Made by a program: the position numbers and the translations under genes | Notes under the pieces: generated by a model | Seen by the model: only the letters and a program-made list of their open reading frames with translations | Databases searched by the model: none | Told to the model about the DNA's origin: nothing | Assembly: GCF_900465355.1 (NCBI RefSeq) | Contig: NZ_LS483254.1 | Span: forward strand, 248,001 to 312,000 | Length of the DNA stretch: 64,000 nt | Reading direction: 5' to 3' | Source: Candidatus Bipolaricaulis anaerobius | GTDB taxonomy: Bacteria > Bipolaricaulota > Bipolaricaulia > Bipolaricaulales > Bipolaricaulaceae | Part shown: piece by piece, positions 43,803-51,097 of the stretch | How positions within the stretch are numbered: position 1 is the first letter of the stretch | Layout of the letters: every line of letters begins with the position of its first letter

Positions 43803-44189
43803 ATGTTGATCGAGGTGGCAAAGGTGCGGGATGTGCCGCCAGGAGGGCTAAAGGCCGTGGAGGCAGGGGGCAAGGAAATCGTCCTGGCCAACGGCGATGG
43901 GAAGATCTATGCCATCGCCCGCCGCTGCGGGCACATGAACGCCCCCTTGGAGAAGGGAACCCTGGCCGGAAACATCCTGACCTGTCCTATGCATGGGGCC
44001 CGGTTCGATGTCACCACCGGCAAGGTGAAGAGCGAACCGCCGGAGGGAGGACCGATGCCATCTGGGCTTCCCGAGTCATTCGTCCACCATATGGAGCGCC
44101 TGGGGTCCCTCATGGCCGAGATCAAGACTTACGATCTCCCCACCTATCGGGTCCAGGTGGAGGGGAACACCATTAAGGTCGAGATCTGA
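43803..44189 (+). CDS. Rieske-type [2Fe-2S] ferredoxin (first of two)
   Basis: The 128-residue soluble protein has a Rieske cluster site with C42-x-H44 (RRCGHMNAPLEKG) and C61-x2-H64 (TCPMHGARFD). It lacks the disulfide cysteines of bc1-type Rieske proteins, so it resembles the ferredoxins that serve oxygenases or nitrite reductases. A 38-residue insertion with a Pro/Gly-rich part and a helix (about 78-112) precedes the last strands. AGGAGG lies seven bases before the ATG. First gene of a seven-gene redox operon. Confidence 0.87.
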   Translation: MLIEVAKVRDVPPGGLKAVEAGGKEIVLANGDGKIYAIARRCGHMNAPLEKGTLAGNILTCPMHGARFDVTTGKVKSEPPEGGPMPSGLPESFVHHMERLGSLMAEIKTYDLPTYRVQVEGNTIKVEI

Positions 44190-44213
44190 AATCAGCGTCG
44201 TAAGGGGGAGAAC

Positions 44214-44660
44214 ATGCCGCAAGAGATACCGTCTTTGGTCGCTGTGGGCCTCAATCTTGGGGGGTTGGCCGCTCTCCTTTTCCTAGTGGCTAACCTGGCA
44301 GTGATCTTCCATCTCGTGCAAAGGTTGATCGCCCCCAAGAGCCGCTGGGCCTGGCTCGACGGACTGCGGCGCCGCTGGCATTACGTACATTACATCGGCA
44401 ACCTGGCCATGGTCGGGGCCATGATCGCCCACGCGGCGCTGTTAGGCCCGTATGCCTCGCCGTTGCATTGGCTCTTGGTGGCGCTGCTCGTCTGGATGGC
44501 CGGCGTTGGCATCACCCTACGCTTTACCAACGCCTCGCCGAAGGTCAAGCGGGGGCTTTCCCGCCTCCACTCCCGGTGGTACATGTTCGTGGCTGTGTTG
44601 GTGGTCTTGATCGCGGCGCACATCTGGTCACTCCCAAATTTCCCCTACCCCCTGGAGTAG
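44214..44660 (+). CDS. Four-helix His-rich membrane protein, possible b-type cytochrome
   Basis: The 148-residue protein has helices at about 11-35, 57-77, 83-103 and 122-140. His56, His59 and His73 lie in or near helix 2, and His119 and His136 border helix 4, spacings compatible with haem b ligation between helices. I do not recognise the family. If haem-bound, it could pass electrons between the quinone pool and the soluble Rieske or rubredoxin partners encoded beside it. AAGGGGGAG precedes the ATG. Confidence 0.65.
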   Translation: MPQEIPSLVAVGLNLGGLAALLFLVANLAVIFHLVQRLIAPKSRWAWLDGLRRRWHYVHYIGNLAMVGAMIAHAALLGPYASPLHWLLVALLVWMAGVGITLRFTNASPKVKRGLSRLHSRWYMFVAVLVVLIAAHIWSLPNFPYPLE

Positions 44661-44685
44661 GCGGGGTCACAAAAGGAGTCAAAAA

Positions 44686-46662
44686 ATGGGAAAAGAGTTG
44701 AAGTATCCCCGGCTTTTTGAGCCGATCACGCTGCGTGGGGTGGAGATCAAGAACCGCATCCTCTGGCTTCCGCATGAGCCCCATTTCGGCAGCAACGACC
44801 ACCTGCCCACGCGTCAACAGCTCTACTACTACCGGGAGCGGGCCCGGGGCGGCGTCGGGGCCATCGGCGTCCCCAGTTTGGGCGTCCACCGTAGCGGCAC
44901 CTATGCTGGCCTGGTCGACGCCTACCGCCCGGAGAGCATCCCCGGGCTCCGGGCCATTGTGGATGCCGTCCACGCCTACGGGGCCAGGATCTATGCCCAG
45001 CTCACCCACTTCGGGAATCAAACCAAGAGCGCGGAGACGCACGGCCCGGCCTGGGCGCCCTCGGCCGTCCCAGACCTCACGGTGCGCGAGCTCCCCAAGG
45101 CGATGACGGTGGACGAAATCCAGGAACTGGTGGCATCCTTCGCCCGGGCGGCGGAAAATGTGCTCGCCGCCGGCTTCGACTGGGTGGAGATCAAGGTGGC
45201 CCACGACGGCATCCTGCGCCAATTCCTCTCCCCCGCGAAGAACAAGCGCACCGATGCCTACGGCGGCTCGCTCGAGAACCGCGCCCGGATCGTGATGGAG
45301 GTGCTGCGAGCCGTCCGGGACGCCCAGGGCGACGTCCCCTTGGGCGTCCGCCTGTGCCTAAACGAGTATATCCCCCACGGCTACGGCGTAGATGAGGCCG
45401 TGGAGTACGCCAGGATGTTCGCCACTGTGGCTGACTACATCAACACCGACGCGGGCACCTGGGAGTCCATGCACTACATGGTGCCACCGATGACCATCCC
45501 CATGGGCTACTTGCTTGGAGACGTGGCGCGCATCAAGCAGGCGGTGAACGTGCCGGTGATCGGCACCGGACGCATCGTGTGGCCGCAGACCGCCGAGCAA
45601 GCGCTCGCCGATGGGGCATGTGACATGATCGGCATGGCCCGGGCGCTCATCGCTGACCCCTACTGGGCGGAGAAGGCCCAGCGTGGGGCGCCGGAGGAAA
45701 TCCGCGGCTGCATCGGCTGCAACCAGAAGTGCATCGGCCGGCTGCTTCAGAACCTGCCCATCTCCTGCGTGGTCAACCCCACCTCGGGCTACGAGCGTGA
45801 GTTCGGCGCCGAGTTTTTTTACAGGCCCACGCGACGGCCCCGGAAGGCAGTGGTGGTGGGCGGAGGGCCAGCGGGGATGAAAGCCGCCGAAACCATGGCC
45901 CGACGCGGGCATCAGGTGGTGCTCTTCGAGAAGGAGAGGCGGCTCGGCGGACGGGTGAACTGGGAAAGCGCCCTGCCCAATCGCCGCGGCGTCTCCGGTG
46001 CCGGCCGTTACCTGGAACAAACGGTGACCGGGCTTGCCCGGGTCGAGGTCCGGCTCGGCGTGGAAGCGGATGTGGATGCCGTCCTTTTGGAGCAGCCCGA
46101 CATCGTAATCGTCGCCACCGGGGCGATGCCGGTGGCCGAGCTCCCGGGCGTGGAAGCCGCGGGCAACCTGTATCACACCCTGGATGCGCTCGCGGGACGG
46201 GTGGAGGGGGAAACGCTTTTGGTGATGGACAACGACGCCACCGAGGAGGGGGCCGGCGTGGTGGAACTCCTGCTCGGGCAAGGCAAGACAGTCCATTGGG
46301 TGACCCCGGTCTTTTTCAACGGACAGGACATAAACGTCGTTGTTTCCATTCCTTATTATCAGCGCCTAGGCGGCCGGGATGTCGGGCTTTATCCCATGAG
46401 CGTGGTGACCGGCTTCGCTCTGGGCACCGCAACGCTCCTCAACGTTCAGTACGGCACAAGACAGGAGATCACTTGGGTAGACGCCATCGTGGTGACGGGG
46501 GTTTGGGCCCCGAAAAACGAGCTCTATGAAAAGCTCCAGGGGCGACTGCCCCGGCTCCTCATCCTCGGGGATGCGGCGGCGCCGCGCACCTTGGCGGCCG
46601 CCCTGGGCGACGCCATGAGCCTGACCGAAGACCAAATAGAACATGGCAAAAAGAGGAGGTGA
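44686..46662 (+). CDS. NADH:flavin oxidoreductase of the 2,4-dienoyl-CoA reductase/OYE type
   Basis: The 658-residue protein has an FMN TIM barrel (about 1-340) with LFEPITLRGVEIKNRI, HDGILRQFLSPAKNKRTD and YGGSLENRAR, then the [4Fe-4S] motif C342-x2-C345-x3-C349-x11-C361, then FAD and NAD(P)H domains starting VVVGGGPAGMKAAETMARRG near 387. This is the FadH/trimethylamine-dehydrogenase/enoate-reductase layout that moves electrons from NAD(P)H through FAD and the cluster to FMN. Its substrate is unknown. AAGGAG precedes the ATG. It is probably the electron entry point of the operon. Confidence 0.9.
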   Translation: MGKELKYPRLFEPITLRGVEIKNRILWLPHEPHFGSNDHLPTRQQLYYYRERARGGVGAIGVPSLGVHRSGTYAGLVDAYRPESIPGLRAIVDAVHAYGARIYAQLTHFGNQTKSAETHGPAWAPSAVPDLTVRELPKAMTVDEIQELVASFARAAENVLAAGFDWVEIKVAHDGILRQFLSPAKNKRTDAYGGSLENRARIVMEVLRAVRDAQGDVPLGVRLCLNEYIPHGYGVDEAVEYARMFATVADYINTDAGTWESMHYMVPPMTIPMGYLLGDVARIKQAVNVPVIGTGRIVWPQTAEQALADGACDMIGMARALIADPYWAEKAQRGAPEEIRGCIGCNQKCIGRLLQNLPISCVVNPTSGYEREFGAEFFYRPTRRPRKAVVVGGGPAGMKAAETMARRGHQVVLFEKERRLGGRVNWESALPNRRGVSGAGRYLEQTVTGLARVEVRLGVEADVDAVLLEQPDIVIVATGAMPVAELPGVEAAGNLYHTLDALAGRVEGETLLVMDNDATEEGAGVVELLLGQGKTVHWVTPVFFNGQDINVVVSIPYYQRLGGRDVGLYPMSVVTGFALGTATLLNVQYGTRQEITWVDAIVVTGVWAPKNELYEKLQGRLPRLLILGDAAAPRTLAAALGDAMSLTEDQIEHGKKRR

Positions 46663-46668
46663 GAGACG

Positions 46669-46830
46669 ATGAAGAAGTACCAGTGTCCGACCTGTGGTTA
46701 CATCTACAACCCGGATGTGGGCGACCCCAGTGCAGACATCCCGCCGGGCACGCCCTTCGATGACCTGCCCGACGACTGGGTCTGCCCGGTATGCGGGACC
46801 CCTAAGGCGGAGTTCGCGCCTGTTGACTGA
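46669..46830 (+). CDS. Rubredoxin
   Basis: The 53-residue protein is a complete rubredoxin: [19 protein letters not shown] with the first Cys pair, [19 protein letters not shown] with the second. It binds one iron and is a small soluble electron carrier, often a donor to superoxide reductase, rubrerythrin or flavodiiron protein, none of which is encoded here. AGGAGGTGAGAG precedes the ATG, six bases after the flavin oxidoreductase stop. Confidence 0.96.
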   Translation: MKKYQCPTCGYIYNPDVGDPSADIPPGTPFDDLPDDWVCPVCGTPKAEFAPVD

Positions 46831-46840
46831 GGAGGTTAGC

Positions 46841-47152
46841 GTGCCCGCGTGGACAGTTGTGGCCGAAGCGGATGCCATTGGCGAGGGAGAGCTCCGGGCC
46901 GTCTCCGTGGCCGGGCTTCCCATCCTCCTCGTCCGGCGCCAGGGGCAGGTGTACGCTCTGGATGAGCGCTGCCCTCACCTTGGCTGCTCATTGGCCCGGG
47001 GGACTTTGGAGGGCTACATCCTGAAATGCCCGTGCCACGACTGGCGGTTCGATATCCGCACCGGCGAGTTCCTCGCCGCCCCGGAGATCAGGCTCCCCAC
47101 TTACCCGGTCCGGGAGGCCGCGGGGAAGCTTTTCATCGTACGAGGAGACTAG
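46841..47152 (+). CDS. Rieske [2Fe-2S] protein with bc1-type cysteines (second of two)
   Basis: The 103-residue protein has C44-x-H46 and C63-x2-H66 for the cluster plus Cys49 and Cys65 (CPHLGC and CPCH), the pair that forms a disulfide in cytochrome bc1/b6f Rieske proteins and raises potential. There is no signal or membrane anchor, so it appears soluble. GGAGG lies five bases before the GTG start, ten bases after rubredoxin. Differences from the first Rieske protein suggest separate potentials or partners. Confidence 0.87.
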   Translation: MPAWTVVAEADAIGEGELRAVSVAGLPILLVRRQGQVYALDERCPHLGCSLARGTLEGYILKCPCHDWRFDIRTGEFLAAPEIRLPTYPVREAAGKLFIVRGD

Positions 47153-47153
47153 C

Positions 47154-47411
47154 ATGGAGGAGAAAAAGGTATTCTTGTACGCGATAAGCACCTGCCCGTG
47201 GTGTCGGAAGACCAAGCAGTTCTTCACCGATAACCACGTGGAGTTCGATTTTGTGGATGTGGACCTTCTGGAGGGCGAGGAGCAGGAGAAGGTGATGGAC
47301 GAAGTGTATCGCCTGAGCGGGGCCCGTGCTTTTCCCGTGGTCATAATCGGCGAGACGACGGTGGTCGGTTACCGTCCTGACCGCTACAAGGAACTCCTGA
47401 AGATCCCTTGA
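47154..47411 (+). CDS. Glutaredoxin-like thiol-disulfide protein
   Basis: The 85-residue protein has a thioredoxin fold with the redox motif C14-P-W-C17, the cis-Pro segment ARAFPVVIIGETTVVGY and a short final helix. It follows the Rieske stop by one base. CPWC rather than CPYC is seen in several anaerobe glutaredoxins and NrdH-like proteins. A likely electron donor is the reductase chain encoded next. Confidence 0.9.
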   Translation: MEEKKVFLYAISTCPWCRKTKQFFTDNHVEFDFVDVDLLEGEEQEKVMDEVYRLSGARAFPVVIIGETTVVGYRPDRYKELLKIP

Positions 47412-47434
47412 CCATCGTTCAGTCGGGAGGGGAG

Positions 47435-47764
47435 ATGGAGATCGAGGCGCGGAAGCGTGAGCTGCGGGAGTGGTTTGGGAGGGTGGTCGATGTGCTTGGC
47501 TACAAATTCAGCCCCGACGAGGAGCTCGTGGACTTCTTGCTCGAGCAGGAGGTTTTGCTTGAGCGCAAGACCGGGGCTCCCTACTGTCCCTGTCAGGGCC
47601 GCACCGGGAACCGGGAGGAGGATATGCTGATCGTTTGTCCCTGCATCCCCTTCCACCGCAAGCACTTCGACGTGATGAAGCGGTGCTGGTGCGGACTTTT
47701 CGTGCATAAGGACGTCGCCGACCCAAGTGCTCTCCCCCAGATCCCCCTGACCGAAATCACCTAA
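47435..47764 (+). CDS. Ferredoxin-thioredoxin reductase catalytic-chain homologue
   Basis: The 109-residue protein has six Cys in the family order: C51-P-C53, C68-P-C70 and C84-W-C86, followed by GLFVHKDV. These would hold a [4Fe-4S] cluster next to a redox disulfide that reduces thioredoxins. The last pair is CWC instead of the plant CHC, so the active-site His is replaced by Trp, and spacing to it is longer (13 residues). No variable subunit gene is nearby. The ATG at 47435 has GGGAGG upstream; a TTG at 47408 overlapping the glutaredoxin stop is an alternative. Confidence 0.85.
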   Translation: MEIEARKRELREWFGRVVDVLGYKFSPDEELVDFLLEQEVLLERKTGAPYCPCQGRTGNREEDMLIVCPCIPFHRKHFDVMKRCWCGLFVHKDVADPSALPQIPLTEIT

Positions 47765-47812
47765 ATACCGGCCAGTTGAGCCGAAGGCTAGGGGCTTGTC
47801 CCCCATCCCGGC

Positions 47813-47833
47813 GGGTACACAAGTCTTGTGCCC
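47813..47833. terminator. Hairpin between redox operon and HxlR gene
   Basis: GGGTACACAA and TTGTGCCC pair around a GTC loop, with two unpaired bases. CCTTCTTTT follows on the plus strand a few bases later. It separates the end of the redox operon from the convergent HxlR-family gene and could serve both. Confidence 0.5.
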
Positions 47834-47835
47834 AG

Positions 47836-48168
47836 TCAGCCTTCTTTTGAGAGCGGTGGGGAAAGGTACTGGCGGGCCCAGCGGTCGATGGCCCCGATGA
47901 CCTCCCGGAGCGCTAGCCCAGCTTGGGTGAGCTCATAGGTGGTGTGCGGGGGCATCACCGAGTGCACTGTCCTCTTCACGATCCCCAGCTCCTCCAGCCG
48001 ATCGAGCCGTTGGGCCAGGGTGGCTGGGTTGCAGCCGCCCACGGTGCGAGAAAGCTCGTTGAACCGCCGCGGCCCGTCGAGCAGGGCCCGAATGATGTGC
48101 AAGACCCACTTCTCCTGGAGGAGATCGATGGCCACCTCGGCCGGACATCGTTCCCTTTCTTCACCCAT
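47836..48168 (-). CDS. HxlR-family winged-helix regulator
   Basis: The 110-residue protein has the HxlR pattern ERCPAEVAIDLLQEKWVLHIIRALLDG, here with conserved Cys8, then PRRFNELSRTV, LAQRLDRLEELGIVKR and TTYELTQAGLALREV (each segment within the standard wing-helix order). A second Cys is at 46. In YodB, CatR and HypR the N-terminal Cys senses disulfide, quinone or hypochlorite stress. Its position at the end of a thiol/redox operon suggests it regulates that operon. The ATG is nine bases after a TACCAT box, so possibly leaderless. Confidence 0.88.
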   Translation of the reverse strand: MGEERERCPAEVAIDLLQEKWVLHIIRALLDGPRRFNELSRTVGGCNPATLAQRLDRLEELGIVKRTVHSVMPPHTTYELTQAGLALREVIGAIDRWARQYLSPPLSKEG

Positions 48169-48177
48169 TCCAACTCA

Positions 48178-48183
48178 ATGGTA
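48178..48183 (-). promoter_or_regulatory. Putative -10 box (TACCAT) of the HxlR gene
   Basis: On the minus strand TACCAT ends nine bases before the ATG and would give a nearly leaderless message. No -35 partner is clear, and no copy of the TTGGCAT repeat from the redox promoter was found here. Confidence 0.4.
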
Positions 48184-48713
48184 ACCCTTCGGCGTGTGAT
48201 CGCGAGCTAACTCTCGCCCCCGATCGTGCATTTCCCTAGAAAGCGTGCCCAGGCCTGATTACGGGACGGTTTGGTTTGGGGCACGGCGTGGCATCTTTTG
48301 ATTCTCCCAATCGTTTCCGGATCCGCGGTGTGAGATCGCGCGCCCCAGCCGAATTCTAGTGGGTGTCAAGGCGATCAGCGTCAATTTGGGCGCTACGGCC
48401 CTTCAGGTCAAGCACTGGTGCCCGTCCGTACGGCAAGGATGCCCTCCTCCCCGTCCACGGGCAGGACCTGAGCCGAGGTTGCCCCGATGGGGTTGGGGCG
48501 GTGCGGCAATTGGGTGGCAACTTCGCTTCTGAGGCCGATCGCGAGCCGGAACGGGAGCGCTAGGGTCCGCCGTGCTCCCCCCGCACCTATCCCGAACGAG
48601 AACGACCGGAAGCAGCGTAGCCTGTATCACGGAACTAACTCCTTACCGCACCTCACCATCTTCCATCGGGACCTGCCCCGCCGCCGGGTTCAAGGCAGCG
48701 AGGACCGGCAACC
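48184..48713. other. Non-coding gap without a recognisable gene
   Basis: About 530 bases separate the HxlR gene from a secreted-protein gene. A 66-codon open frame at 48363-48563 resembles nothing I know and has no ribosome binding site. The segment around 48366 reads VKAISVNLG in another frame, faintly like a MOSC-type start, but no further match follows. It may hold promoters for the flanking genes or a decayed gene. Confidence 0.5.
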
Positions 48714-49475
48714 ATGTCTTCCATGCTGGAACGAGCCATCGCCTTGATTGCCCTCGTGGTGCCACTGACATGCGCCGGCCTGGGGGCGGAAGTCAACCTC
48801 CCTCCGCGGGCCGAGCTCATGGTGGTGAACGTGATCCCCGGCGTGCCAGCGTCGTTCGAGCTGGCAGCTTCTGACCCCGACGGCGATCCGCTGACCTTCA
48901 CCGTCCTTGGTGGCCCCCACCATGGGCAGTTGGTGGGGGATCCTCCCCACCTGACCTACATCCCCGAGCTGGGCTCTTGGGGAACGGACGAGATCACCTT
49001 CTCCGTGGCTGACCCCTATGGGGCGATCGACCTTGGGCTGGTCAAGCTCTGTGTCACGCCTCAGATCCCCACCCACTACATTGGCGATGCAGACGCGCTT
49101 TCCAAGGTAGGCCTGGCCGAACTGGCGGTGCATCTTGCCGGCCAGCAGGTCCAGGTGTGGTACATCTTCACCGAACGCGCGGGGGTCTTCGCTATCGGGG
49201 AGGTGATCCCAGTGCTCCTCCCTCCGGGCGGAGAGGTGAGCTGGGTGGGCATGTGCTGGGTGGGAGCTGAGGGTGTCCACCTTGAGTCGCCAGCCACGGA
49301 CTGGGACGCCGCGGGGTTGCTTCATGTCGCCACGCGGTCCCTGCCAGCAGGGGCCTACATTCTGACCGTGGTCAAGCACCGTGAGGCGTTCTCGTTTCTC
49401 ATCGCGCTGAAGGGAACGCCCGACGAGGGCACCCATCTCGCCGCTGGTGACCCGCGTGAGGAGCAAGGAGGATGA
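48714..49475 (+). CDS. Secreted protein with one Ig/cadherin-like module
   Basis: The 253-residue protein has a signal peptide (about 1-24) and an N-terminal cadherin/Ig-like module with PASFELAASDPDGDPLTFTV, GQLVGDPPHLTYIPELGSWG and TDEITFSVADPYGA. The C-terminal half is beta-rich and of unknown family. ATG 48714 is used; an ATG three codons later is possible. It overlaps the next gene, which carries a related module, and the two probably act together at the cell surface. Function unknown. Confidence 0.7.
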   Translation: MSSMLERAIALIALVVPLTCAGLGAEVNLPPRAELMVVNVIPGVPASFELAASDPDGDPLTFTVLGGPHHGQLVGDPPHLTYIPELGSWGTDEITFSVADPYGAIDLGLVKLCVTPQIPTHYIGDADALSKVGLAELAVHLAGQQVQVWYIFTERAGVFAIGEVIPVLLPPGGEVSWVGMCWVGAEGVHLESPATDWDAAGLLHVATRSLPAGAYILTVVKHREAFSFLIALKGTPDEGTHLAAGDPREEQGG

Positions 49476-49477
49476 AC

Positions 49478-51097
49478 ATGCGTGCGTTCAGGATCATAGG
49501 TGTAGCGACTACAGTCGTGATGGCCTTGTCCGGGTGGGCGGCCGACGCTCCGATGCAGGTGGTGTTTGTCCCCTTCGACACCCCCACCTTGTTTGTCCTC
49601 GCTACGGGGGATCAGGGCCTGGCGTACACGATCCTTGAACTCCCCACCCAGGGTGTGCTCGTTGGGATCCCTCCCTACCTCACCTACATCCCCCGCGCCG
49701 GGTTCTCCGGGACGGATTGGGTGCACTACCTCGTCCAGACCGATCAAGGGCAGTGGGATCTCGGGACGGTGCAGCTCGTCGTCTTTTCACCCGGGGCCAC
49801 GATGAGCCCATTCGTGTTCACCAGCGAGGCGGAGCTTGGCTGGTCCGGGCCGACGTTCGCCCTGGATAGCTACCGGTTCGTCTTCGGCGTCCAGGCACGG
49901 TTCACCTACTTCGAGCAGGCGTTGCGGGCGACCTGGACCGACGCGGGGTTCACGTCGTTCGTGGGCACGACGCGGGTCGCTCTCGATGGATCCTGGCCCA
50001 GCCCTTGGCGCCTTCCCATCACCCTCACCCTCGACTTCGATCCCACCGGTCCGACGTTCAGATCGTGGAACGTGGACGCCCGCACGACGATCGCAGGGGT
50101 GACCTGGGCCTACACCTTCTACTCTCCATCGGGGTTCCTGTTCGTCGTGACCGAGAACGTGGATGAGATCGTGACCGCACTGGCGTTGGGACAGATCGCC
50201 GATCCGCTACGCGAGGAGTTCGCGGACCATGGGTACACCCTTTCCCCTGGGGCGTCGGTGTCGCCGTCCGGGGGGGGATGGGAACTGACCAGCGGTGCGT
50301 GGATCTTCCGCATTGTGGAGGGCGATGGAACGCTGACTGTCTACCTCGAAGGGACCTACGCTACGTTCCAGGTACAGGGGGCGCTCGGCCCGATCGCGTT
50401 CGACAGTCGGACTACGTTCGTCCATCTCACCCCCACCTTCGGCGAGCAAAAGCTCACCCTCCGGGGCCCATGGATCTGTGAGGGGTGCCCCACGAATTGG
50501 GAACTGAACTTCGCGCAGACCAAAGCCGGGTTTGACCACCTGAGCCTCCTCATCAAGGACGTCGAGATCCCATGTCCAGGGTGCGGGGCCATTCAGACTT
50601 TCTTCGACATCGAGGTCACGTTCACCGTAGACGAGAAGAAGCTCGAGCCTTCGCTGCGGGTGAGTTCAGGCTTCGTGGCCTGTGTCAGGCCGCTGGTGGC
50701 CCTGGCCACGCCGGAGACAGGGTTCGGGCTGTCGGGCTTCGACCTCTACGGGATCGAGATCAAATGCGAACTCGCTAGCGGCTACATCCTGCGCCTCGCG
50801 ACCTCGTTCAACCCCCTCCAGGATTCCTCCGTTACGGGGTACGCCCAGTTCTTCGAGCTGTGGCAGCTTGAGGGGCCGGTGGTCCCGTGCTGTGGGAACC
50901 CAGGCCGGTTCCAGCTATCGGCGTATTTCGGTCGCGAGAGCGGGTCCCTCTTTGGGCTGGGGATGGGGAACATCATCCTCTACTTCCCCGTGTCGCGCGA
51001 GGTCCTCGTCAACGTCGGCCTCAAGTTGGGGGAGGTGGACCCCGGCGATCCAGCCAAGACCTGGATCCTTGCCGTAGGGTCGAAGGGGCTGTTCTAG
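49478..51097 (+). CDS. Large secreted or outer-membrane beta-rich protein
   Basis: The 539-residue protein has a signal peptide (about 1-23) and an N-terminal module with LPTQGVLVGIPPYLTYIP and FSGTDWVHYLVQTDQG that parallels the Ig-like module of the upstream gene. The rest alternates aromatic and polar residues in beta-strand style, has several CxxC pairs (CEGC, CPGC, CC) and ends in GSKGLF, a terminal Phe as in outer-membrane proteins. No known family recognised. ATG 49478 was chosen over 49472 because AAGGAGG ends six bases before it. Confidence 0.7.
   Translation: MRAFRIIGVATTVVMALSGWAADAPMQVVFVPFDTPTLFVLATGDQGLAYTILELPTQGVLVGIPPYLTYIPRAGFSGTDWVHYLVQTDQGQWDLGTVQLVVFSPGATMSPFVFTSEAELGWSGPTFALDSYRFVFGVQARFTYFEQALRATWTDAGFTSFVGTTRVALDGSWPSPWRLPITLTLDFDPTGPTFRSWNVDARTTIAGVTWAYTFYSPSGFLFVVTENVDEIVTALALGQIADPLREEFADHGYTLSPGASVSPSGGGWELTSGAWIFRIVEGDGTLTVYLEGTYATFQVQGALGPIAFDSRTTFVHLTPTFGEQKLTLRGPWICEGCPTNWELNFAQTKAGFDHLSLLIKDVEIPCPGCGAIQTFFDIEVTFTVDEKKLEPSLRVSSGFVACVRPLVALATPETGFGLSGFDLYGIEIKCELASGYILRLATSFNPLQDSSVTGYAQFFELWQLEGPVVPCCGNPGRFQLSAYFGRESGSLFGLGMGNIILYFPVSREVLVNVGLKLGEVDPGDPAKTWILAVGSKGLF

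Noticed and set aside
48363-48563. Possible small gene or MOSC-domain remnant in the gap after the HxlR gene
   Set aside because: Only a few residues (VKAISVNLG) resemble a MOSC start, with no continuation and no ribosome binding site.
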